Positions 26,569-33,788 of a stretch of 64,000 nucleotides of DNA are shown one piece after another (within the stretch, counting starts at the first letter, position 1; the number at the start of each line of letters is the position of its first letter). Source of the DNA: Planctomycetota bacterium (GTDB lineage Bacteria; Planctomycetota; Planctomycetia; Gemmatales; Gemmataceae). The DNA lies in assembly GCA_016191165.1 (NCBI GenBank), contig JACPPF010000137.1, positions 1 to 64,000 of the forward strand, in the 5' to 3' direction. The notes under the pieces were generated by a model. That model worked only from the letters and a program-made list of their open reading frames with translations, was not told the origin of the DNA and ran no database searches. The translations under genes were made by a program, and so were the position numbers.

Positions 26569-27369
26569 ATGTCGATCACTATTGGGTGCCCGGAGTGCCT
26601 GGCGCGCATTGAAGTCCTCGACGAGCATGTCGGGCGGAGCGGCCAGTGCCCGAAATGCCAGCACGTGTTTGTGATTCCGTCGGCGACGCAACCGGCGCCG
26701 GTTCTCAGGGCTGGTGAAACGCCCACGATAACGCTGCCGCCCGCGGATCCCTGGGAAAAACCGCGCGAGGAGTCGGAACCCAGGCCGCGGCACGAGCGGA
26801 CCAAAACGTCATCATCCCGACGCCAGTCCCAGAAGCCGCGCCAGCCCAGCGGTCCGCTCTGGCCCTGGGTCGTCGGCATCCTGGTTGCCTTCGTGTTCCT
26901 CGGGCTGATGTGCAGCAGCGTTTCCGTGTTGATCTTCTGGCGCAAGCCGGCAAGCACGCCTGGCAACGCCGGAGGCGGCGTCCTGGTCGGCCGGCTCGAC
27001 GGGAACCGCGCGGTTCTGCAAGACGGCGTGTTTCAAATACGCACTGAGTTGACCCCCAACGATCTGATCGACCCGGACGACGGGCAACGCCGTTGCCGCT
27101 GCAAACGTTTTGAAATCCAGCTGCGCGGCGATCGCACCTACGTCGTGGAACAGGACAGCAATCACTTCGATTGCCTGGTGCGGATCGAAGAGCCCAATGG
27201 CCTCTTCCTGAACGAGGCGGGCGTCGTGGGCGCGCGCAACGCACGCATGGAGTTTATTCCGCCGCGCCATGGCGCCTTCGTCGTTTTTGCAACCTGCGTC
27301 GATCCCGCGACCGGGCCTTTCACCTTGACCATCCGCGAACGCGATCGCCCCAAGCCGCGCGTACCGTAG
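26569..27369 (+). CDS. Zinc-ribbon single-pass membrane protein
   Basis: 266 residues from ATG 26569 (GAGGAA upstream). The N-terminus is a rubredoxin-like zinc ribbon, CPEC (7-10) and CPKC (27-30). Then a Pro/Arg/Ser-rich linker leads to a membrane helix at about 98-124. The C-terminal 140 residues form a beta-rich domain ending FVVFATCVDPATGPFTLTIRE, reminiscent of pre-peptidase C-terminal (PPC) domains. This layout is common in planctomycetes but has no assigned role. The ribbon should be cytoplasmic and the C-terminal domain outside. Confidence 0.65.
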   Translation: MSITIGCPECLARIEVLDEHVGRSGQCPKCQHVFVIPSATQPAPVLRAGETPTITLPPADPWEKPREESEPRPRHERTKTSSSRRQSQKPRQPSGPLWPWVVGILVAFVFLGLMCSSVSVLIFWRKPASTPGNAGGGVLVGRLDGNRAVLQDGVFQIRTELTPNDLIDPDDGQRRCRCKRFEIQLRGDRTYVVEQDSNHFDCLVRIEEPNGLFLNEAGVVGARNARMEFIPPRHGAFVVFATCVDPATGPFTLTIRERDRPKPRVP

Positions 27370-27403
27370 TTCGCCTCTTGCGCTCGGGCGCTTGCATGGC
27401 GCC

Positions 27404-27427
27404 GCGCGAACGCCAAGCCGCAAGCGG
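27404..27427. repeat. Dispersed repeat arm (copy of 9535 hairpin)
   Basis: 24 bases identical to the reverse complement of one arm of the hairpin at 9535-9560. It lies between convergent stop codons. The matching left arm here is degenerate, so only half of the stem is conserved. Confidence 0.5.
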
Positions 27428-27428
27428 C

Positions 27429-28571
27429 TCAGATGGCGCACGCCAGCCGATAGAGGATGTTCGACGCGGTCTCGACCTCATCGAGCGGAACCCATTCGTC
27501 GATGGTGTGCGCCTTGGCGATGTCCCCAGGACCAAACACCACCGACGGAATCCCCGCAAAGGCAAGCGTGGCCGCGTCCGTGCCGTAGGGGACCGGGTGG
27601 ACCCGGTGGCTGCCGCGTTCCGCGTCGATGGCGGCGCCAAGCAGCTGTTGAATTTCCTCGGACCCCTTGGGGCTGAGCGCCGCCATCTTGATCGGGGGCG
27701 GCGACAATTCAAACGGAAAATCGATGCCTGCCGGTCCTTTCAGGAAGCTCAAGAGATTTGCGGACGCCTCGTCGGGGATTTCGCCCGCGATGAGGCGGCG
27801 GTCAATCGCGATCTGGCAGCGGTCCGGCACCGTGTTGACGCTGGTCCCGCCTTCAATCAATCCGACGCTGATCGTCGCCTTGCCCAACAACGGATCATTT
27901 GTCGTCGCCCGTAGATGCTCGGCATATTGCTCGATGCCAATCAAGAGCTTGCCCATGCGATAGATCGCGTTGACCCCCTGTTCCGGCGCGGAGCTGTGGC
28001 ACGATCGCCCGGACGACGCCAGGTTCCAGCGCACCACGCCCTTGTGTGCGTGAACGATGTTCAGATTCGTCGGTTCCGCGACCACGGCGAAGTCGGCCTT
28101 CGTGCGTTTGGCGAGTTCCACCACGCCGAGCATCGTGCTTTCCTCGTCCACCGAGCAGGCCATGATGACGTTGCAGCAATGCGACGGTTTCTCGCGCACG
28201 ATGCGGGCGAAACAGCCGAGCATCGACGCCATGCCCCCCTTGATGTCGCACGCTCCCCGGCCGAACAGCTTGTTGCCCTCGATCTTGGCGCCGAACGGGT
28301 CCACGATCATGCCATCGATGGGCACGGTGTCCTGGTGTGCTTCGAGCATGAGCGTGCGGCGGGCGCCGGGCGAATCATACCGGGCGACGATGTTATCGCG
28401 CTGGGGCGCCACGTTCTGCCGCTCGAACGGCACGCCCAGCGAGCGAAAGAATTGCTCCAGGTAGGCGGTCACTCGATATTCCAGCGTGATCTCCGCGGGG
28501 ATGTCGGGCCGCATCGGGTTGACGCTGGGCAGCGAGACGAGGTCACGCAACAGGCGGGTCGTTTCGGTCAT
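27429..28571 (-). CDS. M20-family metallopeptidase (ArgE/DapE/CPG2 type)
   Basis: 380 residues from ATG 28571, chosen because the longer frame crosses a repeat hairpin. Metal and catalytic residues: LEAHQDTVP (His79, Asp81), GRGACDIKGG (bridging Asp109), SVDEEST (general base Glu143 and metal ligand Glu144), AEPTN and a C-terminal AHTIDEWV with the last His. The dimerisation domain with HSSAPEQGVNAI is present. These enzymes hydrolyse an acylated amino acid or small peptide in the cytoplasm with two zinc ions. The exact substrate (acetylornithine, succinyl-DAP or other) cannot be told. No arginine or lysine genes are nearby. Confidence 0.85.
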   Translation of the reverse strand: MTETTRLLRDLVSLPSVNPMRPDIPAEITLEYRVTAYLEQFFRSLGVPFERQNVAPQRDNIVARYDSPGARRTLMLEAHQDTVPIDGMIVDPFGAKIEGNKLFGRGACDIKGGMASMLGCFARIVREKPSHCCNVIMACSVDEESTMLGVVELAKRTKADFAVVAEPTNLNIVHAHKGVVRWNLASSGRSCHSSAPEQGVNAIYRMGKLLIGIEQYAEHLRATTNDPLLGKATISVGLIEGGTSVNTVPDRCQIAIDRRLIAGEIPDEASANLLSFLKGPAGIDFPFELSPPPIKMAALSPKGSEEIQQLLGAAIDAERGSHRVHPVPYGTDAATLAFAGIPSVVFGPGDIAKAHTIDEWVPLDEVETASNILYRLACAI

Positions 28572-28599
28572 AAGTAGATTCTCGTTCCATTTTTTTCGG

Positions 28600-28651
28600 C
28601 GCCTGCGGCTTGACGCTCGCGCCATGCCATGCGAACGCTAGGCCGCGAGCG
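28600..28651. repeat. Hairpin related to the 9535 repeat
   Basis: Arms 28600-28620 and 28631-28651 are imperfectly complementary and share the core TGCGGCTTG/CGAACGC with the hairpin at 9535-9592. It lies in the 66-bp gap between two minus-strand genes. Confidence 0.5.
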
Positions 28652-29201
28652 GCCTGGGGGGTTCCGTGTCGAGTTTCAGCTGGTACAGGACGTTGCCAAT
28701 GTCGTCCTGATCGCGGATCATGACGATGAGCACATCGCGGTCCAGGTTCTCCGCGGCGATCATGTCCGCCAGGACCTTGCGGTGCCGGCGAAAAACCCAT
28801 TTCTCGCGCTGGCTGCATACGAGCGCCGTCAAAAAGAGAGCAAGAATCGGCAGGACCAGGTAAAACCACCAGCTCATCAGCGCCGAGTTGAGGGCCTCGC
28901 CCAGCACCCCCTCCCACCATTGCATGTGCACGCCAAAAATGAACACGCCGGACAGCAGCAGCCCGACGGCATAGGGCGACAGGCCGGATTCCATCTGGGC
29001 GTCGATGCTCAACATTCGGCCGAAAAGTTTGGGGTGCAGGCGTTCAAACCTGGAGCGATACGATTCCGCGACATGCAGCTCACCGTCCTGCAGGGCGATG
29101 ATGACCTCCTCCCCGTCCTGGAGCAGATCGCGGAAGTTTTCCGCGCGGCGCTGCATGCGTTCAAGTCGCTCGTCCAGGGGTTCTTCCGTTTCGTCGGCCA
29201 T
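28638..29201 (-). CDS. Small membrane protein of unknown function
   Basis: 187 residues. An acidic and Arg-rich helical N-terminus (1-70) is followed by two membrane helices (about 76-93 and 109-130) and a basic cytoplasmic tail (REKWVFRRHRK) with a short soluble C-terminal segment. No conserved enzyme motif is visible. Its last bases overlap one arm of the repeat hairpin. It lies upstream of the M20 peptidase on the same strand with a 66-bp gap, so they may be co-transcribed. Confidence 0.55.
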   Translation of the reverse strand: MADETEEPLDERLERMQRRAENFRDLLQDGEEVIIALQDGELHVAESYRSRFERLHPKLFGRMLSIDAQMESGLSPYAVGLLLSGVFIFGVHMQWWEGVLGEALNSALMSWWFYLVLPILALFLTALVCSQREKWVFRRHRKVLADMIAAENLDRDVLIVMIRDQDDIGNVLYQLKLDTEPPRPLAA

Positions 29202-29396
29202 GATCGCCTCGAAGTTCAGGGCGGCATCGCAGCGCGGATGCCCACGAATTTGTTGTAAAGGCCTGGCAGAAAATGAGTAGGTGCCGCGATTTTGAGGCGG
29301 CCTGATTTGTGCCGAAAGGAGATTCCGAAAAGCGAATTGAGCGGCGAGCTAGGTCCCAGGGGTTCGCTGCGCTCGCCCCTGGGCTTCGATGGAACG

Positions 29397-29951
29397 TTAT
29401 TTTTTCTGCTGGACTTTCGCCTTCACGTCGACGACCGGGGCGTTCACGGTCTTGGCAATGCGCTCGGCGAGCTTCTTGGCGAGCAAACCGCTCGTGTCGC
29501 AGCCAGGCGCGATGGCGAGAATCTCGCCACCCTTGCCGATCAGAAAGTTCGTCGGCATCGTCTTGGTCTGGAAGACGTTCCACGCGGCGCCCTTGCTATC
29601 GATGCCGTAAAGCATGTTGATCTTCTTGTCAGCGGCGTACTTGGCGACCTTGGCGTCCGGCTCGCGGAAGATGGCGACGCTGGTCAGACCGGCTTTCTTG
29701 TAGGCCTTGTCGATTTCCTGGAAATAAGCCAGTTCCTTGTCGCAGCCCGAGCAACCGCAGGTGAGGCGGACGAGAACCGGGCCCTTGGCGAGAAGATCGG
29801 CGAGGTCGATGACCTTGCCCGATTGGTCCTTGAACTTGAACGTGGGCGCCTGTTTGCCGATGGCAACCTTTGCCGGCTTGACGGCTTCCTGGGCGCTAAC
29901 CAGCGTGACAGCGAAGCACAATCCGAATGCAACGGAAAGAAGGCGGGTCAT
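29397..29951 (-). CDS. Exported thioredoxin-fold (redoxin/AhpC-TSA) protein
   Basis: 184 residues from ATG 29951, where the signal peptide begins (LLSVAFGLCFAVTLVSAQ); the longer frame adds a non-exported extension. The redoxin fold is shown by IGKQAPTFKFKDQSGKVIDL, then VLVRLTCGCSGCDKEL (Cys65, Cys67, Cys70), cis-Pro loop TMPTNFLIG and a C-terminal helix. The motif CGCSGC has three closely spaced cysteines, so it differs from the CxxC of thioredoxins and from the TxxC of peroxiredoxins. Predicted to act in the periplasm in thiol exchange or metal handling. The partner is unknown. Confidence 0.7.
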   Translation of the reverse strand: MTRLLSVAFGLCFAVTLVSAQEAVKPAKVAIGKQAPTFKFKDQSGKVIDLADLLAKGPVLVRLTCGCSGCDKELAYFQEIDKAYKKAGLTSVAIFREPDAKVAKYAADKKINMLYGIDSKGAAWNVFQTKTMPTNFLIGKGGEILAIAPGCDTSGLLAKKLAERIAKTVNAPVVDVKAKVQQKK

Positions 29952-30062
29952 GCGAACAATCCCCCAAAAAAGTGACGGCACGAACTCGCGCGAGTTCAGG
30001 TGAGAAGGACAGTTTACCGCGCGCACACAAAGATTGGAAGCGCGAAAGTCGAAAAATCCTTG

Positions 30063-31007
30063 TCACGCGTCGTCACGCAGGTGCCGCCCGGTCAGCGTCA
30101 CGAACACGTCCTCCAGGCTGGCGTGCCGGGTTGTCAGCTGAGCGAAGCTCACCCCGCGAGCCTGCTGCAACTCCAGCAACGCCGGGATCGCCAGATGCAC
30201 GGCCGTCACCGCGAGGATGTAGGCGTCCTCCTCGCGGCGGACCTTGACGACCGCCGGGAGTTTTTCCAGATTTTCCTGGGCGAGCTGGCCGTTTTCCTCC
30301 AGCGTGAATTCGATGGTGTGATTGCCGCCCAGCCGGGCGATGAGTTCGGCGGGAGTGCCCAGCGCGATGACCTTGCCGTGATCGACGATGGCGACGCGGT
30401 CGCACAGCTTTTCCGCCTCGTCCATGTAATGTGTGGTCAAAAGGACGGTTCGGCCATCGGCGCGCAGATCGCGCAGGATTTCCCAGAGTTGCCGACGGCT
30501 CTGCGGGTCAAGGCCAGTGGTCGGTTCGTCGAGAAACAGTAACTCCGGATCGCCGACCAGAGCCGTGGCAATCGCCAGCCGCTGTTTCTGTCCGCCGGAA
30601 AGCTTGACGACCCAGGCATGTTGCTTTTCCTCCAGTTCGACCATGTCGAGCACGTCGAGCGGCTCGACGCCGCGGTCGTAGAAGGAACGGAACAGGCGGA
30701 TCGTTTCCAGTACGGAGAGCTTGTCGGTGAGCTTGGTTTCCTGAAGCGACACGCCGATGCGCTGACGCAGCGCGCGGTCATCCCCTTTTCCCCAGCGCTG
30801 GCCGAGGACCTCGACGTCGCCGGAGGTCGCGTCCAGAAGTCCTTCGAGGATTTCGATCGTCGTGGTCTTGCCCGCGCCGTTGGGGCCGAGTAGCCCGAAG
30901 CATTCGCCCTGTTCAATGTCCAGATCGAGCCCATTGACCGCGTCCACGGCAACGGGCTTGGCCGGGTAGCGCTTCCTCAGGTCTCGACAGCGAATGGCAG
31001 TGGTCAT
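30063..31007 (-). CDS. ABC transporter ATP-binding protein
   Basis: 314 residues from ATG 31007. Walker A GPNGAGKTT (41-49), Q-loop in VSLQETKL, signature LSGGQ (136-140), Walker B LLFLDEP (156-162) and switch His in LLTTHYMDEAE are all intact. The extra 90-residue C-terminal domain after the ATPase core is typical of CcmA/NatA-like exporters of the drug-resistance or Nod-factor type. The expected permease gene is not adjacent on either side (redoxin gene downstream, MFS gene upstream), so the partner is elsewhere. Confidence 0.85.
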   Translation of the reverse strand: MTTAIRCRDLRKRYPAKPVAVDAVNGLDLDIEQGECFGLLGPNGAGKTTTIEILEGLLDATSGDVEVLGQRWGKGDDRALRQRIGVSLQETKLTDKLSVLETIRLFRSFYDRGVEPLDVLDMVELEEKQHAWVVKLSGGQKQRLAIATALVGDPELLFLDEPTTGLDPQSRRQLWEILRDLRADGRTVLLTTHYMDEAEKLCDRVAIVDHGKVIALGTPAELIARLGGNHTIEFTLEENGQLAQENLEKLPAVVKVRREEDAYILAVTAVHLAIPALLELQQARGVSFAQLTTRHASLEDVFVTLTGRHLRDDA

Positions 31008-31448
31008 GGCAAAAAGCCCAAGAAAGAGCGAAGCAGATCCTGGCGGGTCGATTGTAACAATTTCAGCCCCGAAGTGCCTGATTGATGACATTTTTTCAAA
31101 CCGCATCCGCCGCACGAACGTGGTCAAACCAGGACCCCGTGACATAACTCATTTAGCTGACATGGGTTGCGCCACGATTTTGGACTGGCTTTCAGGTTTG
31201 GCACGAAGGTTGCTTTATTCAAATCCGTCAGAATCACACAGGGAGGTGCCAGTGCAAATGAGGCAAAGGCCTGCGTCCCCCGCGTGGGCCAAGTAAACGA
31301 AACTTCACCGCACTGGGCTTCTTCACGCCACCTATCCTTTCCCCCAGCCACTCAAACTGCATTCCCCCGGCCACCCGCTGTCCCCAGCGGGTGGTATCTT
31401 TTTGCGCCCGCGTATCGGCCCCGCGCTCCCCTTCGGGTCGCAGCTAAA
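31008..31448. other. 441-bp intergenic region without a gene
   Basis: This lies between the ABC ATPase start and the MFS gene stop, both on the minus strand. No frame with coding character was seen. 31421-31449 repeats the right arm of the hairpin at 11043-11115 (shared CTCCCCTTCGGGTCGC). The promoter of the ABC gene should be in the left half. Confidence 0.4.
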
Positions 31449-32924
31449 CTAATCCAGCACGCCCTGCTCTTTCAGGATGGCATGATCGGCGGCTCCATAG
31501 ACGATGACCGTGCGCGGGTTGATGAACAGCCAGCACACGCACGCGGCAAAGAACATGCAGGCCGAGAAAACGAGGGCCAGGCCCCATTCGCCGCGCCGGG
31601 CAAGGTAGGCGACGAACGGCGGCGCGACGAAGGTTCCCATGTTGCCCACCATGTTCATGAACCCTGACACGGTGCCGGAGTAGCGATGCCCGATGTCAAT
31701 GCAGGTGGACCAGCTGACGGCCATCGCGAAATCCTTGAAGAACGACGCGATGCACAGCGACGCCACCGCCAGCCACGGCGCATCGACGGTTAACGCCAGC
31801 AGGAAAAAACAGCCGCCCAAGAAATAAGAGAGAAAGCCCTGGAAGGTTCGACCCCAGCGCCGGCCCCAGACGCGGACCTGCCGATCGGTGACGAAGCCGC
31901 CCAGCAAACACGCGACTCCACCGAAAAAGAGCGGGGACCCGGACGCGATCAGCAGCGGCGTGGTCTCCAGGCCCAGCACACTTTCGTAGTATTTGACATC
32001 CCAGGTGATGAAGAAGCACCAGCCCGCATTGCTGAAGAAATACATGCCGCTCAGACACCAGAGCGTTGGCGAACTCAGCATGGAACCCCACGAGATTGGG
32101 AGGCGAACTTTGTCGTCGCCTTTTTCCTGGATGAAGGCACGCTCCGCGTCGTTGACGCCGGGATGCTCCGACGGCGTGTTGTGAAAAAAGTAGGCAAACA
32201 GGATGACCCAAAGCGTGCCGACGACACCAAAAGCAATGAACGCCCCGCGCCAGCCGAACGGGATCGCGAACGCGGTGACGAGCAACGGCGCCACGGCCCC
32301 GCCCCAGCGGCCAAATGTCCACAGCAGCCCCTGCGCCAGCCCCCGGCGCGCATACGGAAACCAGTTGCGCAGCGCCCGCGCCGTGTTGGGATACGCTCCC
32401 GCCTCGCCGGCGCCGAACAGAAAACGTACGATCACCAGCAACACCAGGCTATCAAACACCAGCGGGATCGGCGCGAACCAGTCAGCCAGGAAGCCAGGCA
32501 TGGAAACCACGCCCAGATCGTAGCTGAACTTCCACACGCACCCGGTCAATGCGGTAAAGAGCGACCACCACAAGACGATCCGGCACAACACCTGGCGCGG
32601 ACCGAATCGATCCCCCAGCCAGCCGCTCGGCACTTCAAAGGCCGCGTAAGCGAGCCCGAAGGCGGAGAAGACCCAGGCGAACCCTTGCTCGTCGAGGCCC
32701 AGGTCGGTCCGCATTTCGCCGCCGACCTGTTTGATGCACACGCGGTCAATGTACGTCAACATCGACAGACTGCACGCCCAGGCGAGCACGCTGTAGCGAA
32801 CGTGCGTCGGCGCGCCCAGCGCGCTCGCAGCCGGTGCGCCAGGCCAATAGGGCGGATCACCGGCGGCAACGCTGTTCGCGTCGCTGGGCGTTTCCGCGGC
32901 GCCAGGGAGTCGACCTTCGGTCAT
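31449..32924 (-). CDS. MFS transporter, anion:cation symporter-like
   Basis: 491 residues from ATG 32924. Twelve membrane helices can be counted. The family signature after helix 2 is GWLGDRFGPRQVL (MFS motif GxxxDRxGxR), helix 1 contains LTYIDRVCI (the NYxDR-type motif of hexuronate/glucarate symporters), and GAGEAGAYPNTARALRNWFP is the diagnostic ACS loop before helix 5. Such carriers take up sugar acids, phthalate or similar anions with protons. An extended Pro/Ala-rich N-terminus precedes helix 1. No catabolic genes are beside it. Confidence 0.8.
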   Translation of the reverse strand: MTEGRLPGAAETPSDANSVAAGDPPYWPGAPAASALGAPTHVRYSVLAWACSLSMLTYIDRVCIKQVGGEMRTDLGLDEQGFAWVFSAFGLAYAAFEVPSGWLGDRFGPRQVLCRIVLWWSLFTALTGCVWKFSYDLGVVSMPGFLADWFAPIPLVFDSLVLLVIVRFLFGAGEAGAYPNTARALRNWFPYARRGLAQGLLWTFGRWGGAVAPLLVTAFAIPFGWRGAFIAFGVVGTLWVILFAYFFHNTPSEHPGVNDAERAFIQEKGDDKVRLPISWGSMLSSPTLWCLSGMYFFSNAGWCFFITWDVKYYESVLGLETTPLLIASGSPLFFGGVACLLGGFVTDRQVRVWGRRWGRTFQGFLSYFLGGCFFLLALTVDAPWLAVASLCIASFFKDFAMAVSWSTCIDIGHRYSGTVSGFMNMVGNMGTFVAPPFVAYLARRGEWGLALVFSACMFFAACVCWLFINPRTVIVYGAADHAILKEQGVLD

Positions 32925-32957
32925 GAAATACCCGCACAAGGTGGTGAAAAAGAAAAA

Positions 32958-33003
32958 GCGAGCGGCGGGGTTTATCCCCGCCGGGACAAGCCCGGCGGCT
33001 CGC
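32958..33003. repeat. REP-like hairpin upstream of DUF2760 gene
   Basis: Arms 32958-32978 and 32983-33003 form an imperfect 21-bp stem. The right arm region shares 26 identical bases with 22298-22323. It lies in the divergent promoter region between the MFS and DUF2760 genes. Confidence 0.55.
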
Positions 33004-33141
33004 AACGGCGCGTTTCTCCCGCGAGGGCCATGCTGGCAGGCGTGATATGCCAAACTAACCGCGCACGCCGCCCGGGTCAATGGTGCAAATCAAAAAGGCG
33101 GACATATAATCTCCGAAACTCCCTACACGAAAGGAACCACG

Positions 33142-33720
33142 ATGGAATTCGCATACGCCGCCGGCGGCGCCGCCGCGATGGCGGTTCTTTACCTGATCGT
33201 TCGCTATGTGCAGGTCGGCGGTGATTTCGCGCGGGCGCGCAAGGCCAGCGACATCGCCCAGCGCTATCTTGCCGACGACAAATTCCAGGAAGCGGTGAAC
33301 AAGGCGTTGACGCCCCCACCGCCTCCTCCGCCACCCAAACCGTCGCCGGAGCCGCTCTTGCTTTTGACGTTGATGCAGCGTGAAGGTCGGCTGATCGATT
33401 TTCTCCTGGAGAACGTCGATGGCGCCGACAACGACACGTTGGGTGCTGGCGTGCGCACGATTCATCAGGCGTGCCAGAAAGTGCTCAAGGAGCATCTCGA
33501 CATGGAGCCTGTGTTGAAGGGGGAGGAGAAATCGATTGTGGACGTGCCCGTCGGATTCGATCCATCCGCCATTCGCTTGACGGGCAACGTCACCGGCGCG
33601 CCGCCGTTCAAGGGGACGCTGGAGCACCACGGCTGGCGCGTGACCAAGATCAAAGTGCAAAAACCTCCGGAAGGGCAGGACGCGTTCGTCGTCGCCCCCG
33701 CGGAGGTGGAGTTGGCTTGA
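33142..33720 (+). CDS. DUF2760 domain protein
   Basis: 192 residues with GAAAGGAA upstream. The N-terminal membrane segment (about 4-22) is followed by a helical part, a proline stretch (eight Pro near 58-65) and the DUF2760 domain: LLTLMQREGRLIDFLLENVDG, then GFDPSAIRLTGNV, PPFKGTLEHHGWRV. The pattern matches the family over its whole length. Members are of unknown function, and some lie beside Hsp70-like chaperone genes. Here it stands alone. Confidence 0.75.
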   Translation: MEFAYAAGGAAAMAVLYLIVRYVQVGGDFARARKASDIAQRYLADDKFQEAVNKALTPPPPPPPPKPSPEPLLLLTLMQREGRLIDFLLENVDGADNDTLGAGVRTIHQACQKVLKEHLDMEPVLKGEEKSIVDVPVGFDPSAIRLTGNVTGAPPFKGTLEHHGWRVTKIKVQKPPEGQDAFVVAPAEVELA

Positions 33721-33728
33721 CGCCTCGC

Positions 33729-33780
33729 CGTTTGCCGTTTAGCGCCCGCGCGGCGCCACGGAATCGCTAAACGACAAACG
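33729..33780. terminator. Hairpin between convergent genes
   Basis: Arms 33729-33744 and 33765-33780 pair over 16 bases with one mismatch, between the stops of the DUF2760 and SNF2 genes; a likely bidirectional terminator. Confidence 0.5.
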
Positions 33781-33788
33781 ATTCGGCA

